The translations under genes were made by a program, and so were the position numbers. From Streptomyces novaecaesareae (GTDB lineage Bacteria > Actinomycetota > Actinomycetes > Streptomycetales > Streptomycetaceae): DNA of 34,471 nucleotides. Below, one piece after another: positions 1 to 6,028 of the stretch. Numbering within the stretch: position 1 is the first letter of the stretch; each line of letters opens with the position of its first letter. The notes under the pieces were generated by a model. It was not told the DNA's origin. It saw only the letters and a list, made by a program, of their open reading frames with translations, and made no database searches. The stretch spans positions 1-34,471 of the forward strand of contig NZ_JNWQ01000070.1 of NCBI RefSeq assembly GCF_000716875.1, read 5' to 3'.

Positions 1-243
1 GACACCACCTTCTACCTCAGCAACACCAACACCGCAGCCAACGTCGACCACACCATCAAGTTCGGCAACCCCGGCGACATCCCCATCAAGGGCGACTGGA
101 ACGGCACCGGCACCGACAAGGTCGGCATCTACCGCCCCGACACCTCCGACTTCTACGGCGCCGCCCAGGACTCCAACACCGTCATCTTCACCAAGCGATT
201 CGGCAACCCCGGCGACACCCCCCTCACCGGCAACTGGGGCTGA
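1..243 (+). CDS. C-terminal end of a beta-repeat (FG-GAP/VCBS-like) protein, partial
   Basis: The reading frame is open from the first base and stops with TGA at 241-243, so only the last 80 residues are present. They hold a repeated unit. FGNPGDIPIKGDWNGTGTDK is followed by VGIYRPDTSDFYGAA, and then by FGNPGDTPLTGNWG at the very end. The alternation of F-G-x-P-G-D-x-P, G-D/N-W and V-G-I-Y-R-P-D is typical of beta-propeller-like repeats in secreted actinobacterial proteins. The function of the whole protein cannot be judged because the N-terminus lies outside the window. Third positions are almost all C or G, as in a native gene. Confidence 0.8.
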   Translation, partial: DTTFYLSNTNTAANVDHTIKFGNPGDIPIKGDWNGTGTDKVGIYRPDTSDFYGAAQDSNTVIFTKRFGNPGDTPLTGNWG

Positions 244-379
244 CCACAGCCCGACCCGGATGTCCCCGATCACGACCGCATTCCCACAGGCGTGTTCCGA
301 ACGCCGTCTGGCGCCCGTCCCGTTCCGGACCCGAGGATGGTTCCGTCTTGACGGACCACCAGGAAGGACGGAAGGAACC

Positions 380-811
380 ATGGCGGAAACGAAGGTCAGC
401 ACGGTGGTGGAGGCCCCGGCCGATCAGGTGTGGGATCTGATCGGGGACTTCCACCGGCTCGGCCACTGGCACCCGCACCTGCCCGAGAGCACCCTCGGCA
501 ACGACCTGCCGGGCAACGCGATCGGCTCGATGCGGGTGTTCGACCTCGACGGCACCGTGCTGTACGAGACCCTGCTCGCGTACGACGACGAGGCGCGCAG
601 CCACACGTACAGCTTCCCCGACGGGACGTTCCACTTCGACCGCTACCGGGCCACCCTCAGGGTCACTCCGGTCACCGAGCTGAACGCCAGCTTCGTGGAG
701 TGGAACGCGACCTACGACATCGCGGCCGAGCACCACAAGGAGTCGACCGAGCAGGTGCACGGCGTCTTCACCTCCGGCCTCGCAGCGCTCCGGGAGCACT
801 TCGCCGGCTGA
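380..811 (+). CDS. SRPBCC-family (polyketide cyclase/dehydrase-like) protein
   Basis: The product is 143 residues, the normal size for a single START/Bet v 1-like fold. The N-terminus has the usual SRPBCC pattern: VSTVVEAPADQVWDLIGDF (first strand, then an AP-x-x-V-W helix), then HWHP, and a late long helix with HGVFTSGLAALREHF. Members bind hydrophobic ligands or act as cyclases; the substrate here cannot be predicted. The ATG at 380 was chosen because GAAGGA lies 4 nt upstream and the conserved first strand starts at residue 5. An in-frame extension upstream to 260 has no family resemblance. The next gene is convergent, with stops only 4 nt apart. Confidence 0.8.
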   Translation: MAETKVSTVVEAPADQVWDLIGDFHRLGHWHPHLPESTLGNDLPGNAIGSMRVFDLDGTVLYETLLAYDDEARSHTYSFPDGTFHFDRYRATLRVTPVTELNASFVEWNATYDIAAEHHKESTEQVHGVFTSGLAALREHFAG

Positions 812-815
812 CGCG

Positions 816-1277
816 TCAGGCCGGCAGGTCCCAGGCCGCCGCGAAGGAAACGGTCAGCACCCAGCCTGCCACCGACGCCACGGCGGCGAACCAGCCGAAC
901 GCGGCCGCCACGAGACCGTACCGGCGGCCGCGTGCCCGCTGGAAGGCGGCCACCAGAGCGGGGATGGCGGCTGTCGGGAAGAGGAAGACCAGGAACACGG
1001 ACCAGCCGCCGAGCCCGACCGCGGCGAGACTGCCCACGAACAGCAGCGGCGCCGAGGCGACCGCGACCACCGCGCCGGCTGCCGCACAGGCGATCCGGAA
1101 CGCGCCCGGCTCTCGGCGGAACACCGGCACGGCACAGGCGACGGCACTGACTGCCGCGATGACGTGCAGGATCGATCCGCTCACCCCGAACATCACCGTC
1201 ACGGTGACCAGCGGCCACAGACACACCACGGCCGCCAACGCGGCCTGCACCCGTGCGCTTGTCGGCACGACAGCCAT
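816..1277 (-). CDS. Small integral membrane protein, unknown function
   Basis: The product is 153 residues with about four hydrophobic stretches: AALAAVVCLWPLVTVTVMFG, a segment around VIAAVSAVACAVPVF, the long AAAGAVVAVASAPLLFVG region, and a final pair around VFLVFLFPTAAIPALV and AAVASVAGWVLTV. I do not recognise a named family. ATG 1277 was chosen over the in-frame start at 1292 because GGGGGGA lies 4 nt upstream of it. A perfect inverted repeat sits just upstream (1300-1315) and overlaps a possible -10 (TAGGTT, 1319-1314), so the gene is probably repressed by a TetR-type regulator. No such regulator gene is encoded in this window. Confidence 0.7.
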   Translation of the reverse strand: MAVVPTSARVQAALAAVVCLWPLVTVTVMFGVSGSILHVIAAVSAVACAVPVFRREPGAFRIACAAAGAVVAVASAPLLFVGSLAAVGLGGWSVFLVFLFPTAAIPALVAAFQRARGRRYGLVAAAFGWFAAVASVAGWVLTVSFAAAWDLPA

Positions 1278-1299
1278 GAATCCCCCCTGCACACATTCA

Positions 1300-1315
1300 T
1301 TTGAACACGTTCAAA
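1300..1315. promoter_or_regulatory. TetR-type operator palindrome upstream of the membrane protein gene
   Basis: TTTGAACACGTTCAAA is a perfect inverted repeat of 7-bp arms around a 2-bp centre. It lies 22 bp upstream of the ATG at 1277 and overlaps a possible -10 (TAGGTT on the minus strand). Its size and TTGAAC half-sites resemble operators of TetR-family repressors in actinobacteria; that assignment is inference. Confidence 0.6.
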
Positions 1316-1341
1316 CCTAGCGCGCAGGGGGAAGGCGGCCG

Positions 1342-1518
1342 TCACGCTCGCCGGTCATCGGCGATCGCGGAGAGGACGCGACGCCGGACGGTCGCCGACG
1401 CCTCCGGAAGCCACCCCGCCAACTCGGCGTCGAGGCACCGACGTTCGGCGCGCAGCAGGCGGGCGAGCCGGGTGCGGGAGCAGCGCAGGAACCACCAGTC
1501 CCGGATGCGATCGGTCAC
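1342..1518 (-). CDS. Small basic hypothetical protein (58 aa)
   Basis: This short arginine-rich protein starts at a GTG (1518) that overlaps the stop of the preceding gene in a GTGA arrangement, so translation is probably coupled. It reads through RIRDWWFLRCSRTRLARLL and a second helical stretch, AERRCLDAELAGWLP. No family is recognised. It is the third gene of a minus-strand operon led by an RsbW-like ATPase (2182-1787). The long open frame that continues upstream in this phase (to 2577) runs antisense to the ATPase and has no protein-like character, so it was not used. Confidence 0.5.
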   Translation of the reverse strand: MTDRIRDWWFLRCSRTRLARLLRAERRCLDAELAGWLPEASATVRRRVLSAIADDRRA

Positions 1519-1790
1519 GTGGGCTCCCCGGAGGGGTTCGCCCAGCGGATGCGGAGTTCGCGGTCGCCGACGGCGAGGATCAGGACGGGTTCGGCGGCGA
1601 GGTCGCGGATGACGTTGCGCTTGGCGCAGGATCCGGTGAGTCGGTACTCCAGGACGTAGTGCTGGGAGCGGGACATCGGCAGGTGGCAGATCGACGCCCA
1701 GATCCGGTCGAGCGTGTCGGCGTTGAGCGTGCGGACAGCCGGCGGCCTGAGGCCGGGGAGCTCGATGAGGATGTCGTGATCGGCCCTCAC
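1515..1790 (-). CDS. Hypothetical protein, middle gene of the ATPase operon (91 aa)
   Basis: The GTG start at 1790 shares four bases with the stop of the upstream ATPase gene (GTGA), and its own stop overlaps the next start in the same way. The three genes are therefore a tightly coupled operon. The protein has a plausible globular composition: an N-terminal segment ILIELPGLRPPAVRTLNADT, a Trp/Cys helix IWASICHLP, and a C-terminal beta-rich part VLILAVGDRELRIRW. No catalytic motif is visible and I do not recognise the family. Given its partners it is probably a small regulatory protein. Confidence 0.6.
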   Translation of the reverse strand: MRADHDILIELPGLRPPAVRTLNADTLDRIWASICHLPMSRSQHYVLEYRLTGSCAKRNVIRDLAAEPVLILAVGDRELRIRWANPSGEPT

Positions 1791-2182
1791 TCGGCCACCT
1801 CACACCAGACGATCTTGCCGCGCGGCTCGCGCGGGCAGCAACCCCACTTGTTCGCCAGGGACTTGACCAGCTGGAGCCCGCGCCCGGCCTCGACGGTGAG
1901 GCCGGGCACGACGAGCACGGGCCTGCGGTCCCGCCGGACGTCGTGCACCTCGACGCGGAGGCGGACGGAGTCGACGTCCAGCGCGAGGTAGACGAGGCAG
2001 CCGGGCGGCGTCCCGTGGAGGACGGCGTTGGCGACCAGCTCCGAGACGACCAGCGCCCCGGAGTCCCAGTACCGCTCCCCGCCAGGGACGGTGGCGAGGA
2101 GGGCGGAGAGGCGACGACGGGCCTCGACGGGAGCGCGACGGCTGCGCGGCAGCCAGATGGTGGAGGAGGTGGAGGAAGACAT
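1787..2182 (-). CDS. Stand-alone HATPase (RsbW/AbaA-like anti-sigma-type ATP-binding protein)
   Basis: The product is 131 residues, the size of the single HATPase_c_2 domain proteins that abound in Streptomyces. The N box reads ELVANAVLHG at about residues 49-58 and the G2 box reads EAGRGLQLVKSLANKWG near the end. Between them the G1 region, VEVHDVRRDRRP, lacks the usual glycine-rich D-x-G-x-G, so ATP binding may be altered. ATG 2182 is supported by GGAAGG 9 nt upstream; a TTG at 2200 is the less likely alternative. It diverges from an XRE/DUF5753 gene followed by DUF397 genes, the classic whiJ/abaA-type partnership linked to developmental and antibiotic control. Two small genes are translationally coupled behind it. 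Confidence 0.85.
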   Translation of the reverse strand: MSSSTSSTIWLPRSRRAPVEARRRLSALLATVPGGERYWDSGALVVSELVANAVLHGTPPGCLVYLALDVDSVRLRVEVHDVRRDRRPVLVVPGLTVEAGRGLQLVKSLANKWGCCPREPRGKIVWCEVAE

Positions 2183-2314
2183 GGCGAATTCACCTTCCAA
2201 GGTGCGGGGTTGAAGCCATGCGAGGGCCGGGCGAAGACATGGGAATGCCCGGCCATAGCCCGATCTTGATCACTAAGACGAACCGTCGGGCTACTCCCTG
2301 TAGCATGCACCCGC

Positions 2315-2355
2315 GAAGCAATTGCATGCAACTGCTTCCATCGAGCAATTGCATG
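2315..2355. promoter_or_regulatory. Probable operator: 24-nt near-palindrome plus a second copy of its half-site
   Basis: Bases 2315-2338 form a palindrome, GAAGCA-A-TTGCATGCAA-C-TGCTTC, with only one mismatched pair. The 12-mer AGCAATTGCATG in its left half recurs as a direct repeat at 2344-2355, giving a 27-bp spacing. The element lies between the divergent ATPase operon (start 2182) and the XRE gene (start 2430). It is AT-rich against its surroundings, so it is the likely binding site of the XRE protein. That link is inferred. Confidence 0.5.
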
Positions 2356-2363
2356 ATCTAGCG

Positions 2364-2380
2364 CGGGGGTTCGGCCCCCG
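2364..2380 (+). other. Short GC hairpin in the XRE gene leader
   Basis: CGGGGG and CCCCCG pair around a TTCGG loop, 49 nt before the GTG at 2430. There is no T-run, so it is more likely a leader structure than a terminator. Confidence 0.35.
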
Positions 2381-2429
2381 AAGGGGTGGCAGACTATGCA
2401 AGGAAGCGAACAGCCAGGGAGTGTGACGC

Positions 2430-3284
2430 GTGGGCAGTCCGACCGTGCTGCGGCGTAGGCTCGGCGGCGAGCTTGGCAAGTTGCGCGCATCGCGCGAGCT
2501 GAACGCCAAGGACGTAGCCGCCGCGCTGGGTTGGTCCGCCTCGAAGCTGAGTCGCATCGAGGGCGGCTTGGTACCACTACAAGAGCGCGACGCCGCGAGG
2601 CTGCTCGCCCACTACGGCGTCACTTCACCCGATGAGGTGAAGCACTTCCTCAGCCTGACCCGCCAGAGCCGCCAACAGGGTTGGTGGCACGCGTACGGCG
2701 AGGCGGTCCCGGAGCGATTCCGTGCGTACGTGGGTTTCGAGTCTGACGCCACGAAGATCCTCACGTTTCAGTGCGAACTCCTGCCAGGACTGTTGCAGAC
2801 TGAGGCGTATGCGCGGAACGTGATGCGATCGATGCAGCCCACGGAGTCAGCCGGCGAGATCGAACGCAGACTCGCTCTCCGGATGGAGCGACAGCGAATC
2901 CTCGATCGCCAAGACCCGCCTCAGCTTTGGGCGATCATCGGCGAAGCCGCCATCCGCCGCCCGGTCGGCAGCAACACCGTCATGGCCGAGCAGCTACGAC
3001 ACATCGCCGACCTGGCCGAAGAACGCCCGAACATCACCGTGCAAGTGCTCCCCTTCTCAGCTGGTGCACACGCCTCCATGGGTGCATCGTTCTCGATCCT
3101 CTTCTTCAGCGACATCCCGGGCAGCATCGTCTACTCCGAGACCATCACCAGCAAGACGTACGTCGAGGACCAGGCGGAGATCGCTCGCCACGAAGACGTA
3201 TTCCACCGACTCATGGCCTCATCGATCCAACCCGAGAAGGCCATCTCCCGGTTGAGGAACGTCGCAGAGGAGTACGGCATATGA
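2430..3284 (+). CDS. XRE-family regulator with C-terminal DUF5753 domain (WhiJ-like)
   Basis: The product is 284 residues. A Cro/C1-type helix-turn-helix spans about residues 8-64: LGGELGKLRASRELNAKDVA, then ALGWSASKLSRIEGG. The DUF5753 ligand- or partner-binding domain follows, with FQCELLPGLLQTEAYARNVM, RMERQRIL, and a late ITVQVLPFSAGAH region. The GTG at 2430 is preceded by AGGGAG with 8-nt spacing and begins just before the HTH. The stop overlaps the start of a DUF397 gene (ATGA), which is the standard pairing for this family. Such pairs act as DNA-binding regulators with a small acidic partner. Third-position GC is visibly lower than in the housekeeping genes at 23-30 kb, hinting at horizontal movement. 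Confidence 0.92.
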   Translation: MGSPTVLRRRLGGELGKLRASRELNAKDVAAALGWSASKLSRIEGGLVPLQERDAARLLAHYGVTSPDEVKHFLSLTRQSRQQGWWHAYGEAVPERFRAYVGFESDATKILTFQCELLPGLLQTEAYARNVMRSMQPTESAGEIERRLALRMERQRILDRQDPPQLWAIIGEAAIRRPVGSNTVMAEQLRHIADLAEERPNITVQVLPFSAGAHASMGASFSILFFSDIPGSIVYSETITSKTYVEDQAEIARHEDVFHRLMASSIQPEKAISRLRNVAEEYGI

Positions 3285-3490
3285 GAGATCAATCCCACGA
3301 AGCCACCTGGCGCAAGAGCACCTACAGCAACGGCGACGGCGAGTGCATCGAGGTCGCCGACGGCATCACCGGCATCGTCCCGGTCCGCGACAGCAAGGAC
3401 CCTTCCGGCCCAGCTCTCAAGTTCACCTCGGAGGGCTGGCAGGCATTCGTGGCTGGTATCCGAGCAGGTGAGTTTCCGACCACCAACTGA
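3281..3490 (+). CDS. DUF397 domain protein (69 aa), partner of the XRE regulator
   Basis: This small protein has every landmark of DUF397: TWRKSTYSNGDGECIEVA, then the conserved VPVRDSKDPSGPAL and the C-terminal W-x-x-F-V-A-G-I-R. Its ATG overlaps the TGA of the XRE gene by 4 bases, so the two are co-translated. DUF397 proteins are small partners encoded beside WhiJ-like regulators; in known loci they modulate the DNA-binding partner. A strong hairpin follows 9 nt after the stop, and a second DUF397 gene lies beyond it. The central 64 bp (3348-3411) are identical to that second gene. Confidence 0.92.
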   Translation: MRDQSHEATWRKSTYSNGDGECIEVADGITGIVPVRDSKDPSGPALKFTSEGWQAFVAGIRAGEFPTTN

Positions 3491-3499
3491 CCCGGTACC

Positions 3500-3532
3500 G
3501 TGGGCTGCCCCGCGTCGCGCGGGGCAGCCCAC
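3500..3532 (+). terminator. Perfect 15-bp hairpin between the two DUF397 genes
   Basis: GTGGGCTGCCCCGCG pairs perfectly with CGCGGGGCAGCCCAC around a TCG loop. It has no T-run, so it may be a partial terminator or an mRNA stabiliser that sets lower or separate expression of the second DUF397 gene. Confidence 0.65.
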
Positions 3533-3563
3533 CACCAACTGGCCGCCTCAGGAGGTCATCCAC

Positions 3564-3836
3564 GTGCTAGCTGACCTGACATGGCGCAAGAGCAGCTACA
3601 GCGGCGGCGAAGGCGGAAACTGCATCGAAGTCGCCTCGGAACTCCCCATCATCTGGCGCAAGTCGAGCGCCAGCAACCCGAACGACAACTGCGTCGAGGT
3701 CGCCGACGGCATCACCGGCATCGTCCCGGTCCGCGACAGCAAGGACCCTTCCGGCCCCGCCCTCGGCTTCACCCCCGAGGCCTGGCAGTCCTTCATCGCC
3801 GGCATCCGCGCCGACGACTTCCCCACCACCCTCTGA
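3564..3836 (+). CDS. DUF397 protein with an internally duplicated N-terminal unit (90 aa)
   Basis: The GTG at 3564 follows an excellent AGGAGG 8 nt upstream. The protein opens with TWRKSSYSGGEGGNCIEVAS and then repeats the same unit as IWRKSSASNPNDNCVEVADG. It then finishes as a normal DUF397 (VPVRDSKDPSGPALGF, W-x-x-F-I-A-G-I-R). Family members are usually 60-75 residues, so this one carries about 22 extra residues from the duplicated first half. The tail is identical to that of the upstream DUF397 gene at DNA level over 64 bp. It is probably a paralogue born by tandem duplication and still exchanging sequence with its neighbour. Confidence 0.88.
   Translation: MLADLTWRKSSYSGGEGGNCIEVASELPIIWRKSSASNPNDNCVEVADGITGIVPVRDSKDPSGPALGFTPEAWQSFIAGIRADDFPTTL
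3694..3757 (+). repeat. 64-bp direct repeat shared by the two DUF397 genes
   Basis: Bases 3694-3757 are identical to 3348-3411, including silent positions, while the flanks diverge. This covers the codons for EVADGITGIVPVRDSKDPSG. Identity at synonymous sites points to recent duplication or gene conversion. Confidence 0.9.
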
Positions 3837-3973
3837 CACCCAGCTCCCCCGGGCGGCCCCGCGCCACGGCCCGCGCATCGACCACCTCATCAAGCAGGCC
3901 CCGCTGGAGGCCTGGCCACGGCCGCCTTGATCGTCGCCAAGCTCTCCGGTCGCAGGCGCGGCGACGAAGGTCG

Positions 3974-4825
3974 TCAGGTCACTTGAAGGCGGCTGCGAGC
4001 CGCCTCGATCTCGCTTCGGGCGGCAGCGCCGAAGACGGCTTGATCCCGCAGAGCACTGAACACACGAACGAAGTACGAGATGTTCTCGGGCCTGGATGTC
4101 TGGAACGCCCCTGACCAGAATTCCTGCTTGAGCAAGCTCTCATCGAACAGGTAGAAGCCCTCGCCGGGGTAGAGCGACCGTACCCGGCCTTGCGGGATGA
4201 TCCCGATGGACACGTACGGGAGGCCCGACACCTCCAAGAGGTGGTCAAGCTGCCCGTCCATCACCTCAGCACCGCCGGTGTTGTTGGTGAGCGCTGAGGC
4301 TTCCAGGAGGAACGAGAAGATTGGCATCCCGGTACCGAGGAACCGTTTCCGGACCATGCGGTTCTGTGCCGCCTCCTCGACGTCATCCAACGGCAGGCCG
4401 TGCAGCTTGGCGTGGATGGTGAACTGCGCCTTGGCGTACTCGACCGTCTGCAGGAAGCCGGGGATGAACAGCGACTCGTACACGCGGAGGAGTTTGGTCT
4501 TCGCGTACAGGTCCATGGCTTGGAACTGGAGACGCTTCATCCCCGGTCGGTGCCACCTCTTGTAGTCGGTCCACATCTGCTCGATCTCACGGCTCACTGC
4601 GATGAGTTCGGGGATCTGCCCCTCGACGCCGCAAGCCGTTGCCCACCTCCGGATGTCGTCCTCGGTCGGGATCTGCGTTCCGTGCTCGATCTTCGACACC
4701 TTGGTCTTGTGCCAACCGCAGCGCCGCGCGAGTTCGACGGCCGACAGGTTGATGTCCCGGCGGAGTTCCTTGAGCTGGGTTCCGAAGGCGCGTTTCGCGG
4801 ACTCGGATGGTTCTTGGTCCGACAT
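3974..4825 (-). CDS. XRE-family regulator with DUF5753 domain
   Basis: The product is 283 residues from ATG 4825. The helix-turn-helix lies at about residues 14-65: FGTQLKELRRDINLSAVELA, then RCGWHKTKVSKIEHGTQIPT. DUF5753 follows, with YESLFIPGFLQTVEYAKAQF, the RMVRKRFL helix, and the late VSIGIIPQG and GFYLFDESLL strands. The start was placed at 4825, four bases after the stop of the DUF6879 gene. No good ribosome site is visible there, so translation is probably coupled. The frame remains open upstream, but that extension reads against the DUF6879 gene. It is the last gene of a three-gene operon divergent from the aaRS-like operon at 5.7 kb and is the likely regulator of that island. Confidence 0.9.
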   Translation of the reverse strand: MSDQEPSESAKRAFGTQLKELRRDINLSAVELARRCGWHKTKVSKIEHGTQIPTEDDIRRWATACGVEGQIPELIAVSREIEQMWTDYKRWHRPGMKRLQFQAMDLYAKTKLLRVYESLFIPGFLQTVEYAKAQFTIHAKLHGLPLDDVEEAAQNRMVRKRFLGTGMPIFSFLLEASALTNNTGGAEVMDGQLDHLLEVSGLPYVSIGIIPQGRVRSLYPGEGFYLFDESLLKQEFWSGAFQTSRPENISYFVRVFSALRDQAVFGAAARSEIEAARSRLQVT

Positions 4826-4829
4826 ATCG

Positions 4830-5330
4830 TCAGGGCTTGTACTTACCGTTGGGGACGCCGAGCGACCATGCCCGCTCGAACGCGTCATTGCAGAACCCGA
4901 CCACGTCCGGGTCGGTCGAGAGCTGGATCTCGGTCTGCTGGTTGTCTCCCCCGACGAGGTTGAAGATCACCAGGTCATCCCGGATCAGACAGTCGTTCCC
5001 CGGCAACGGCACCGCCGACACGAGAGAGCGGGGAAGCCACCGGAGAAGTTCCTCGGGGTCCGCCAACTCGATCGCCATCCGCTGGTACTCCGAGAGCGGT
5101 TCGGAGACGACACGCACGCGCCGGTAGGGGAACCCGGCGGCGGCCTTCCCGGCCATGAACCCACGATGCTCGCGCATCGTCTCGTCGACCGTCTCACGGT
5201 CGCCTGCGCGCCACGCCTCGAACAACGGGCGATCTACCTCGTAGAAGTCCCGCAGCTCAAGCTTCCGAACCTCCTGGGCCGGCTCGCCGAACAGCAGCTC
5301 AAGTCGGCGTGATGCCGAGATCAATTCCAT
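4830..5330 (-). CDS. DUF6879-like protein
   Basis: The product is 166 residues from ATG 5330. Recognisable landmarks are a first half with VRKLELRDFYEVDRPLFEAW, then the central RVRVVSEPLSEYQRMAIELA, and a tail ending FCNDAFERAWSLGVPNGKYKP-like. This is the pattern of the actinobacterial proteins annotated DUF6879, which are commonly encoded beside XRE/DUF5753 regulators. Their biochemical role is not established to my knowledge. The start lies 32 bases inside the upstream gene, and the stop is 4 bases from the XRE start, so the trio is one operon. The in-frame extension to 5495 is antisense-like and was not used. Confidence 0.75.
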   Translation of the reverse strand: MELISASRRLELLFGEPAQEVRKLELRDFYEVDRPLFEAWRAGDRETVDETMREHRGFMAGKAAAGFPYRRVRVVSEPLSEYQRMAIELADPEELLRWLPRSLVSAVPLPGNDCLIRDDLVIFNLVGGDNQQTEIQLSTDPDVVGFCNDAFERAWSLGVPNGKYKP

Positions 5331-5577
5331 AGCGCTCCCTGACATACTTCCGCACGAACACATCCATGGTCCGCCCGGACATCTCCCCGAACGTCTCGTC
5401 GTCGGCCAGTGCGACGAGCTGATCCCGAACCTTCGGTCCGCGCTTCTTGAGCTGCACGATCCAAGAGTCACGGTCGGTCTCGTAGAACGTCTCACACTCG
5501 ACGCCGCCCTGAGAGTTCGGGTCGGTGCAGAAGAACGTAGCGGTCAAGTCGTCGTCGTCGCTGCCGTGTTGCCGCAT
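5299..5577 (-). CDS. Hypothetical protein leading the DUF6879-XRE operon (92 aa)
   Basis: ATG 5577 has a strong GGGGGAG site 5 nt upstream. The protein starts with an acidic, polar segment (SDDDDLTATFFCTDP), has a CETFYETDRDSWIVQLKKRG middle and a helical, basic end (RTMDVFVRKYVRERYGIDLG). I do not recognise the family. The gene overlaps the next by 32 bases in another frame, which suggests coupled translation with the DUF6879 protein. It is the first gene of the operon and faces the aaRS-like operon across a 193-bp intergenic region. Confidence 0.65.
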   Translation of the reverse strand: MRQHGSDDDDLTATFFCTDPNSQGGVECETFYETDRDSWIVQLKKRGPKVRDQLVALADDETFGEMSGRTMDVFVRKYVRERYGIDLGITPT

Positions 5578-5679
5578 GTTGCTCCCCCAAGATCCAGCCA
5601 CATGTCACCTCTGACCTTCTCCCCGCAGCCACCCCAGGGTCAAGGCCCGACAGCACCGAACTCCCCCGAGCGAACTTCC

Positions 5680-5729
5680 AGCAACTACGAGCAACTTCGT
5701 TGAGCGTCTAGTTCCGACCTCCCTACGGT
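5680..5729 (+). promoter_or_regulatory. Promoter of the aaRS-like operon with two tandem 10-bp direct repeats
   Basis: TTGAGC (5700-5705), an 18-bp gap and TACGGT (5724-5729) make a good vegetative-type promoter; the ATG at 5771 is about 35 nt past the expected start point. Directly abutting the -35 are AGCAACTACG (5680-5689) and AGCAACTTCG (5690-5699). These two repeats are one helical turn apart, as expected for a dimeric activator or repressor. The divergently encoded XRE protein is the obvious candidate. Confidence 0.55.
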
Positions 5730-5770
5730 CTACTCCACACCCCCGCCACGTCGGCGAAGAGGAGGGACCG

Positions 5771-6028
5771 ATGGCGCGACAGAAGGCGCCTGCATACCGC
5801 GAAGTCGCCAACGGGCCCTCGAAGTTCGAGCTGGCCAAGCCGAAGCCAGGGTGGAGTCCGCTCGACGACTACCGTGCGGCTCAGGCCGAGGACCGCGATC
5901 AGTCCGCCGCCACCGCCATGCAGAACGCTGCCGTCCTCGCGTTCTGCTCCTGCCCCAATTGCAGGCCCTCACAGAGCACTGCACTACCTCACCACCGCCC
6001 CAGCGATCCGAGGGAGGGCACACGATGA
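5771..6028 (+). CDS. Small Cys-containing hypothetical protein leading the aaRS-like operon (85 aa)
   Basis: The ATG at 5771 follows GAGGAGGG with 4-nt spacing. The protein begins basic (ARQKAPAYREVANGPSKFEL), has an acidic helical middle, and carries a cysteine cluster, FCSCPNCRPSQ, at residues 58-68, followed by a His pair. The cluster could bind metal or, less likely, mark a peptide substrate. Its stop overlaps the ATG of the synthetase-like gene (ATGA), so the two are made together. The family is not recognised. It has no signal peptide. Confidence 0.65.
   Translation: MARQKAPAYREVANGPSKFELAKPKPGWSPLDDYRAAQAEDRDQSAATAMQNAAVLAFCSCPNCRPSQSTALPHHRPSDPREGTR

Noticed and set aside
97..115. 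Twin-arginine export signal as seen in the TPR regulator
   Set aside because: The RRSFLALAGG motif is at residues 98-107 of the protein encoded at 33154-31916, after a DNA-binding-like region, so an export role is unlikely. The coordinates given here are residue numbers of that protein.
1342..2577. 411-codon minus-strand open frame
   Set aside because: Only its last 58 codons (start GTG 1518, overlapping the previous stop) look usable; the rest runs across the ATPase gene and the intergenic operator.
3837..3973. Possible remnant reading through a short helix-like stretch between the DUF397 and XRE genes
   Set aside because: It is only about 30 codons with no motif and no ribosome site.
5851..6024. 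In-frame upstream extension of the synthetase-like gene
   Set aside because: It overlaps the small gene in another phase; the ATG at 6025 overlaps that gene's stop in the usual ATGA way and begins just before the conserved core.
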